A program made the translations under genes and the position numbers. Below are positions 59,027 through 64,000 of a DNA stretch of 64,000 bases, one piece after another. Source of the stretch: Prevotella sp. UBA4339. Its GTDB lineage: Bacteria > Bacteroidota > Bacteroidia > Bacteroidales > Bacteroidaceae. The stretch is taken from the NCBI GenBank assembly GCA_002393725.1, contig DGTJ01000096.1:14482-78481 (forward strand), written 5' to 3'. Under the pieces are notes generated by a model. It worked only from the letters and a program-made list of their open reading frames with translations. It did no database searches and was not told the DNA's origin. The first letter of the stretch is position 1. The number at the start of each line of letters is the position of its first letter.

Positions 59027-59601
59027 AGAATGTTGTCGTATTCGATTTCGATGGGACTATTACGACAAAGGATTCTTTTGTCGAACTGATCCGATATGTC
59101 TATGGTACTAAGTTGATGCTGTTTGGATTCTTCCACTTTGCTCATCTGCTGTTGTTGATGAAGCTGCGGATGTATCCCAACTATAAGGTGAAGCAGAAGG
59201 TGTTCTCTTTTTTCTTTAAAGGGATGGAGCAGGACATGTTCAATACCCATTGCCATAATTTTGCAAAAGACAAGAGCGCTCTGCTGCGCCCTGCGGCTGT
59301 CAAGGCTTTGCAGAAGGCTAAGACTTCTGGGGCGGAGGTGCTCGTAGTCAGCGCATCTGTCGACAACTGGGTTCAGTGCTTCCTGCCAGGCGTGAAGGTG
59401 CTGGGCACTCAGATAGAGGTGGCCGACGGTAGCCTGACAGGACGGTTCCTCACAAAGAACTGCTATGGGCAGGAGAAGGTGAACCGTCTGCTGGAACTGT
59501 ATCCTGATAGGAGGGAGTATCATCTTACAGCCTATGGTGACAGCAGGGGCGACAAGGAGATGCTGGCCTTTGCTGATGAGTCATATTATAAACCATTTTG
59601 A
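59023..59601 (+). CDS. HAD-IB family phosphatase
   Basis: 192 residues. Motif I VVFDFDGTITTKDSF, motif II VLVVSASVDNW and motif III/IV YGQEKVNRL with AYGDSRGDKEML. The size and cap fit HAD-IB enzymes such as phosphoserine or phosphatidylglycerophosphate phosphatases. A membrane-proximal hydrophobic stretch (LMLFGFFHFAHLLLLM) suggests a lipid-linked substrate. In the envelope operon it may dephosphorylate a lipid or glycan intermediate; inference. Confidence 0.85.
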   Translation: MKNVVVFDFDGTITTKDSFVELIRYVYGTKLMLFGFFHFAHLLLLMKLRMYPNYKVKQKVFSFFFKGMEQDMFNTHCHNFAKDKSALLRPAAVKALQKAKTSGAEVLVVSASVDNWVQCFLPGVKVLGTQIEVADGSLTGRFLTKNCYGQEKVNRLLELYPDRREYHLTAYGDSRGDKEMLAFADESYYKPF

Positions 59602-59603
59602 GA

Positions 59604-61007
59604 ATGAAATCACCACTGAAGATATTCAAGATCAGACCTGAGGAGAGGTTGCAGTCAGCTCTTGCTCTATTGGTCATCGTGGCACTTAACGCTTTGTTCA
59701 TCTGGCGTATGCGTAGGCTTTTCATGCAGCCTGGATTCGGACCCTATTGGAAGGCATTCGAGAGAGAGCTGCATCTCTCGGGCTATGATCCCCTGACATA
59801 CCTGGGAGTGACAGATTGGGATGTCGTTTATCAGGTGTATCGCCATCCGCTGCTGTCGTTTATGATCTGGCCTCTCAGTAAGATCAATGAGTGGCTGACG
59901 GCTCTCTTTGGAGTCAACTGCGTGCAGTATCTGGTGGCTCTGGCGCTGATATTCTGTTCTTACTATTCATATATCTTCCTGTATCGCATCCATCGTGAGG
60001 TGATAGAGCTCAAGCGATGGGATGCCACATTGCTGACGGCTTTTCATTTCTCCTTTGCATATATCTTGCTGGCGGCAATCGTGCCCGACCACTTTACGGT
60101 ATCAATGTTCCTACTGCTAATCACATTCTATATCTCTGGTGTCTGCATCAAGAAAGGCAGGGAGTTTAAGTGGTGGCAGTCGGCCATCATGTTCTACATC
60201 ACGGCAGGAGTAACGCTGAGCAATGGCATTAAAGTGTTCCTCTCAGGATTCTTTGTGAATATGAAGGACTTCTTCCGTCCTAAATATCTGTTACTGGCCG
60301 TTATCCTGCCTGCTGGCTTGCTTTGGGCTACAGCCACCTGGGAGTATCGAACCTATGTGCTGCCAAAAGAGAAGGCCCGTGCCGAGAGGAAGGCCCAGAA
60401 GGCTGAGCAGCAGAAGGCGCGCATTGCCCAAATGACTGCAGAAGAGAAAGAGCAGTATGAGGCTCGACGAGCACGGCGCGAGATGGTATTGAAGCGGCAG
60501 GCAGCCAAGACCGGCAAACCAATGGAGAACCATGGCTTCCTGAAGTGGACAGACATATCAACCTCGCGATGGCAATCTGCCTATGAGAACCTGTTCGGCG
60601 AATCGCTGCAATTCCATCAGGACTTTTTCCTGGAAGACGTGCTTGTGCACCGACCTGTCTTCGTGCCTTATCGCTGGATTGTAAGTTACATCATAGAGGG
60701 CATTATCCTGCTGCTCTTCATCGGTGGTATCTGGTTGGGCAGGAAGAACCGGTTCCTATGGCTTTGCCTGTCGTGTTTCGCATTCGACATGTTTATTCAT
60801 ATTGGATTGGGGTTCGGTCTCAACGAGATATATATCATGACACCTCACTGGGCATTTGTACTGCCCATAGCTACAGCCTATCTTTTCAAGGCCATACAAG
60901 CCCGCTGGCTCCGCATCATCTTAGGAGGGATAACGCTATACCTATATATATATAATGGCTGTCTGCTGGCAGATTTCCTGCTGTCGCCCATCAAGGCCGT
61001 TATATAG
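59604..61007 (+). CDS. DUF6080 family membrane protein
   Basis: 467 residues from ATG 59604, 2 nt after the HAD stop. About ten membrane spans with a first periplasmic loop, and a Lys/Arg/Glu-rich cytoplasmic coiled coil near 255-310 (RAERKAQKAEQQKARIAQMT). The overall shape resembles GT-C glycosyltransferases or polymer-handling membrane proteins; DUF6080 has no known function. Last gene of the overlapping envelope run. Confidence 0.78.
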   Translation: MKSPLKIFKIRPEERLQSALALLVIVALNALFIWRMRRLFMQPGFGPYWKAFERELHLSGYDPLTYLGVTDWDVVYQVYRHPLLSFMIWPLSKINEWLTALFGVNCVQYLVALALIFCSYYSYIFLYRIHREVIELKRWDATLLTAFHFSFAYILLAAIVPDHFTVSMFLLLITFYISGVCIKKGREFKWWQSAIMFYITAGVTLSNGIKVFLSGFFVNMKDFFRPKYLLLAVILPAGLLWATATWEYRTYVLPKEKARAERKAQKAEQQKARIAQMTAEEKEQYEARRARREMVLKRQAAKTGKPMENHGFLKWTDISTSRWQSAYENLFGESLQFHQDFFLEDVLVHRPVFVPYRWIVSYIIEGIILLLFIGGIWLGRKNRFLWLCLSCFAFDMFIHIGLGFGLNEIYIMTPHWAFVLPIATAYLFKAIQARWLRIILGGITLYLYIYNGCLLADFLLSPIKAVI

Positions 61008-61008
61008 G

Positions 61009-62031
61009 TCAGACGTGCTTCTCTGTGCCCAACCACTTGCGGATACGACGTGTGAAGGCTTTAGAGATATGAGAGAAATTGCCATAGCGGATGTTAAGCC
61101 ATAACTCCTCTAACGAATAGCTTATCTTGGTGAGCGGATGGCGCCAGGCTAAGACCTTATAGAGTCTCTCCTTATAAGCTACATTCTCAATCACGTATCT
61201 GGGATGCTTAAGGGGGAACTCCAGTTCGTAACGCTTCATGGTGAAAATCTTCAGGAAGCGCTTGGGGGTGGTTTTGGCCGATGCGGTGAAATGAGTCGAA
61301 TCGGCCATTAATCCCAAATTATTAATCTGGTTCTTTGAAGGCAGAATGGCAAGACCGGAGTTGAACAGCATTGATGCCCAGAAGATGCTCTCATAGTACT
61401 CCTTGCCTGTGGCACGATGGTTATAGAACATCTTTATCATGTCCTTCCTATATTTGCGCTGCTCGGCCAAGGCCCTCAGCTGCGCCATGTTATAATCATC
61501 GTCAAGGAAAGAATACTGCCCGTCCCACTGGTCTATGACGCGTCGCCATGAGGCCCAGCCCCAGATGGCAAAGGTAGAAGTGAAGAAGTAGTCGTAGGGA
61601 CAGTCACTGGTGACCTCATCGATATTGAAACCTGAAATCATACTGATACGCTGGTCGTGCTCGTACTTGTCAAGCATTTCCTTACAGAACGGGAAAAACG
61701 ACTGCGAGGGCACATCATCATCCTCTAACACCATACACTTATCTACCATGGAGAAAGCCCACTTCTGCGAGATATATTCAGACGGATCGCATCCATAGTT
61801 CTTTTCCTGGTACATGCGATGCACCTCGCATTCCCAATCGATGTTCTCGTTGCTCACGATCGCCCTGCAAGCCTCAATACCGGCCATGTCCTTCTCACCG
61901 CGAGGACCGTCCTGATAGAGGAACAACTTTGATGGACGGGCCTTGCGGACCTCCTCGAACACTCGCCGGAAGGTGTCTGCTCTGTTGAAGAACAGCAACA
62001 GTACTGCTATATCGGTCTTTGCGGGATACAT
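61009..62031 (-). CDS. GT-A-fold glycosyltransferase
   Basis: 340 residues. IAVLLLFFNRADTFRRVFEE and LFLYQDGPRGEKD give the start of a GT-A sugar-nucleotide fold; CMVLEDDDVPSQSFF holds the metal-binding acidic run; FAIWGWASWRRVID matches the acceptor-side block of glycosyltransferases often labelled hemolytic protein HlpA-like. No signal peptide, so it works at the cytoplasmic face, probably on O-antigen or capsule units. Convergent with DUF6080 (1-nt gap). Confidence 0.8.
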   Translation of the reverse strand: MYPAKTDIAVLLLFFNRADTFRRVFEEVRKARPSKLFLYQDGPRGEKDMAGIEACRAIVSNENIDWECEVHRMYQEKNYGCDPSEYISQKWAFSMVDKCMVLEDDDVPSQSFFPFCKEMLDKYEHDQRISMISGFNIDEVTSDCPYDYFFTSTFAIWGWASWRRVIDQWDGQYSFLDDDYNMAQLRALAEQRKYRKDMIKMFYNHRATGKEYYESIFWASMLFNSGLAILPSKNQINNLGLMADSTHFTASAKTTPKRFLKIFTMKRYELEFPLKHPRYVIENVAYKERLYKVLAWRHPLTKISYSLEELWLNIRYGNFSHISKAFTRRIRKWLGTEKHV

Positions 62032-62036
62032 GCCAA

Positions 62037-63113
62037 CTAGAAAGAGAAATCTGTTTTCACTACTCCGTCACCGTAGATGGTCTTGAAGTCGTCTCTCATC
62101 GAAATGACATGATAACCGGCCTTGCGCCATTGCTCACCCAGCTTGAGAGCTTTCTCCCTGTTGGCGTGGTCTCTTGCATCGTCGTCAGCTATCAGCATAA
62201 AGGCTGCTGTCTTGTAGTTGGGGTTGCTCAGGCAGAAATTGTGCATGGCACTGTCGCCACCGCTGTTGCCAAACGACAGGACGGGCACCTTGCCTATCTC
62301 CTGGGTGATCTGCAGGACCTTGTTGGTCTTAAGGTTCTTGATGATCAGCTCATCGGTGCGGATGATGTCTTCCTCTTTGCCCAGGGTATAGTTTACACCT
62401 TCCTCAGTGCCCTGACTGCTGGAGCGGAGCTTTACGTCCATGCCGATAACACGGTTGGGCTCAATGCCGATGGCGTCGACGAGGGCACGGCAGATGAATC
62501 TGTCAGAACCGGAAACGACATAGAAAGTGAATCCGTTAGCTTTCAGATAGTCGAACACCTGAAGCATAGGCTTATAGAAACTCTGGCCGTAGGTCATACC
62601 AGTGAATCCGTTGGCTTGCTTGGCTGCGTATGCCTTGACGTAGGCATCAAACTGTGCTATTGTCATACCGGCATAGGCCTTGGCTGCAGCATAGGCATGC
62701 TTCATATCGAAATGGTCGGGAAGCTTCTTGCCTGTCCTGACAAAGTCCCTGATTTCCTGAGCTGTCTCCTTAACGTCGTCTGGGGCGATGTTCTTATATG
62801 ACTCGTCTTCCAGTACTCGATACTCGAGCAGATTGTATTCAAAATAGCTGGGATACAGCTCACCGACAAAGGTGCCGTCCATGTCAAAAGTGGCTATCCG
62901 GTCTTCTTCCTTGATGAAATTCGCAGAAGTGGGGTCTGTCACGTCTTTCACGTATTCCTGAAGGGCTGTCAGGGACTCACAGGAGTTCCACAGGGTGAAA
63001 TAGTCTTTTGCTACTGGGGTAACGACTGGGTTGTCTTCCTTCGAGCACGATGTGAATACTATTGGACCGTAGATAAGGGTGGCGGCTAACACCCAGTTAA
63101 TAATCTTGTTCAT
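62037..63113 (-). CDS. HAD-superfamily phosphatase lipoprotein
   Basis: 358 residues. Lipobox VFTSC near residue 23 (then SKEDNP) makes it a lipid-anchored periplasmic protein. Motif I RIATFDMDGTFVGELYPSYF, motif II FYVVSGSDRFICR and motif IV VLSFGNSGGDSAMHNF; a helical cap lies between. Similar to exported phosphoserine-phosphatase-like HAD proteins; the substrate is unknown. Upstream -7 box at 63173-63180. The 5-nt gap to the glycosyltransferase suggests cotranscription. Confidence 0.85.
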   Translation of the reverse strand: MNKIINWVLAATLIYGPIVFTSCSKEDNPVVTPVAKDYFTLWNSCESLTALQEYVKDVTDPTSANFIKEEDRIATFDMDGTFVGELYPSYFEYNLLEYRVLEDESYKNIAPDDVKETAQEIRDFVRTGKKLPDHFDMKHAYAAAKAYAGMTIAQFDAYVKAYAAKQANGFTGMTYGQSFYKPMLQVFDYLKANGFTFYVVSGSDRFICRALVDAIGIEPNRVIGMDVKLRSSSQGTEEGVNYTLGKEEDIIRTDELIIKNLKTNKVLQITQEIGKVPVLSFGNSGGDSAMHNFCLSNPNYKTAAFMLIADDDARDHANREKALKLGEQWRKAGYHVISMRDDFKTIYGDGVVKTDFSF

Positions 63114-63172
63114 TGTTTCTTATTATTAATAATTCAATTCTTGCATACTAAGCATCCTCGCTTCCAATGCTG

Positions 63173-63180
63173 CAAAGATA
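63173..63180 (-). promoter_or_regulatory. -7 box (TATCTTTG) of the HAD lipoprotein gene
   Basis: Reverse-strand TATCTTTG 60 nt before the start. Confidence 0.55.
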
Positions 63181-63218
63181 CGAATTTTTTCTGAGATTCG
63201 TTAAATTTCTCCGATAAT

Positions 63219-63490
63219 CTATACAATATGTGGATTTTTTCGTAACTTTGCCTTAGCTCTAATCTCCTTCTGTAGTAGTTCCATACGTTCCTTCAGTTGC
63301 TCTTGGGTAGGTAGCATATCTTTGATACGGATATTGTTGTAAGTAGCAACTCCCATTGGAGTCGTAATCCCTCGGAAAGACCATTGCACATCGGTCTTAT
63401 CCATATCGGAACAGATCAGTAGCCCAATGGTAGGGTTGTCATCAGGTGCTTTAACCAATTCGTCAACGGCACGTTGGAGTTTTAAGCGTT
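63219..63490 (-). pseudogene. C-terminal fragment of a DUF1016/PDDEXK nuclease (YhcG type)
   Basis: The reverse frame reads KRLKLQRAVDELVKAPDDNP then TIGLLICSDMDKTDVQWSF and RGITTPMGVATYNN, the C-terminal signature of DUF1016 nucleases, and ends at a normal stop at 63219. Upstream it breaks at 63490 where the REP-like inverted repeat begins, so roughly the first three-quarters of the gene is missing. Confidence 0.8.
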
Positions 63491-63494
63491 TTAA

Positions 63495-63685
63495 TGATCA
63501 CGGGGAATGCGGTTCTCCTGATCATTCTCCTTTGAAGAGTTTGGAGTATTCAGAATAAGTTCTTGCTTGCAAGCGGCAAAGCCAAACGTGTAAATCTGCA
63601 ACCGCACCAACAATAATAATGGTATGCCAAGACAAGATAAAGGAACGCTGAGTGAAAAAGTGATCAGGAGAACCGTCCCCGTGAT
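63495..63685. mobile_element. MITE-like element with about 30-bp inverted ends
   Basis: TGATCACGGGGAATGCGGTT then CTCCTGATCA at 63495-63524 faces TGATCAGGAGAACCGTCCCC then GTGAT at 63661-63685, enclosing about 136 bp. The GAACCGTCCCCGTGAT end is shared with 26520-26538. A short frame (MPRQDKGTLSEKVIRRTVPV) starts inside and reads through the right end, as in the element at 26376. No transposase. It truncates the DUF1016 gene. Confidence 0.65.
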
Positions 63686-63699
63686 TTTTATACCGTTTG

Positions 63700-64000
63700 A
63701 AAAAGTCTTCAGCCTGCTTCCAGGCTGCTTCTAAGCTGCTTTCACCCTGCTTCTATCCTTACTCAAGACTAAGCCACAAAGCAGCCTAAAGCGAGCCTGA
63801 ACCGATACTAAAGCGAAGTTGAACCAAATAAAGACAACATCTCAATGTTTAAAAAAGGACTTCTAAGCCCTTTGTCAAGCCCTTGGCAAGTATATGGCAA
63901 GCTCAAAATGCTTGCTTAAGCTTGCGAACCCCTTGCGAACCCCTTGCCAACTCCTTGGCAAATCCTTGCCAACCCCTTGCCTAAGGTCGCATAAATACCC
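63700..64000. repeat. low-complexity repeats at the right edge, including an 11-bp tandem array
   Basis: CTGCTTC words recur at 63710-63760. Five 11-bp units of the form CTTGCGAACCC/CTTGCCAACCC lie at 63921-63975, with looser CCTTGGCAAG words before them. No gene is supported in this stretch. Confidence 0.7.

Overview
The window looks like chromosome from a Bacteroidota bacterium close to Prevotella (Segatella/Xylanibacter type). Gene starts are preceded by the Bacteroidota -7 element TAnnTTTG rather than a strong Shine-Dalgarno. The genes include TonB-dependent receptors, DUF4876/DUF6850/DUF4465 proteins, fimbrillin-like lipoproteins, BtuG-type propellers and many exported glycoside hydrolases. 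No rRNA, tRNA or CRISPR was seen. The species call is inference from gene content.

Layout. 1-6.8 kb: a leftward operon of TonB receptor, DUF4876 lipoprotein, DUF6850 barrel, small exported protein and a two-HMA-domain metal-binding protein cut by the window edge. 6.9-10.6 kb: M16 zinc protease and a cytidylate-kinase-like protein. 10.6-13.9 kb: a tightly overlapping cassette of HPr-kinase-like ATPase, S24/S26 peptidase, PqqD-like protein and ABC exporter. It resembles peptide-natural-product machinery but has no radical SAM, cyclase or obvious precursor. 14-26.6 kb: a GC-rich accessory island. It holds three intact toxin-antitoxin pairs (MazF, PIN, RelE type) with an identical 15-nt leader, one decayed pair, two large surface proteins, two unannotated small proteins of one family with a YxxP motif, and a VapE-like gene framed by about 110-bp inverted repeats. 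26.6-35.3 kb: AraC-type membrane regulator, an internally deleted patatin gene, pfkA, GH31, a D,D-carboxypeptidase, DUF3467 and GH3.

35.4-44.1 kb is a vitamin B12 uptake locus. A cobalamin riboswitch precedes BtuB-, BtuG-, surface-, DUF4465- and BtuF-like genes; the BtuC-like permease lies beyond them on the opposite strand. 44.2-51.6 kb carries GH127/146, GH51 and GH36 enzymes around mntP, which suggests use of arabinan/arabinoxylan and galactoside side chains. 51.7-63.1 kb holds a Pif1-like helicase, the housekeeping run yicC-gmk-nadD, and an overlapping envelope operon (phosphoethanolamine transferase, acyltransferase, HAD phosphatase, DUF6080), then a glycosyltransferase and a HAD lipoprotein. 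The right end is a truncated DUF1016 nuclease, a REP/MITE-like inverted pair and 11-bp tandem repeats.

A recurring theme is short tandem repeats whose unit is not a multiple of three. They include heptads in or beside GH31 and BtuB and a 22-bp palindromic array inside the acyltransferase gene. A change of one unit would shift the reading frame, so these are candidate contingency loci.
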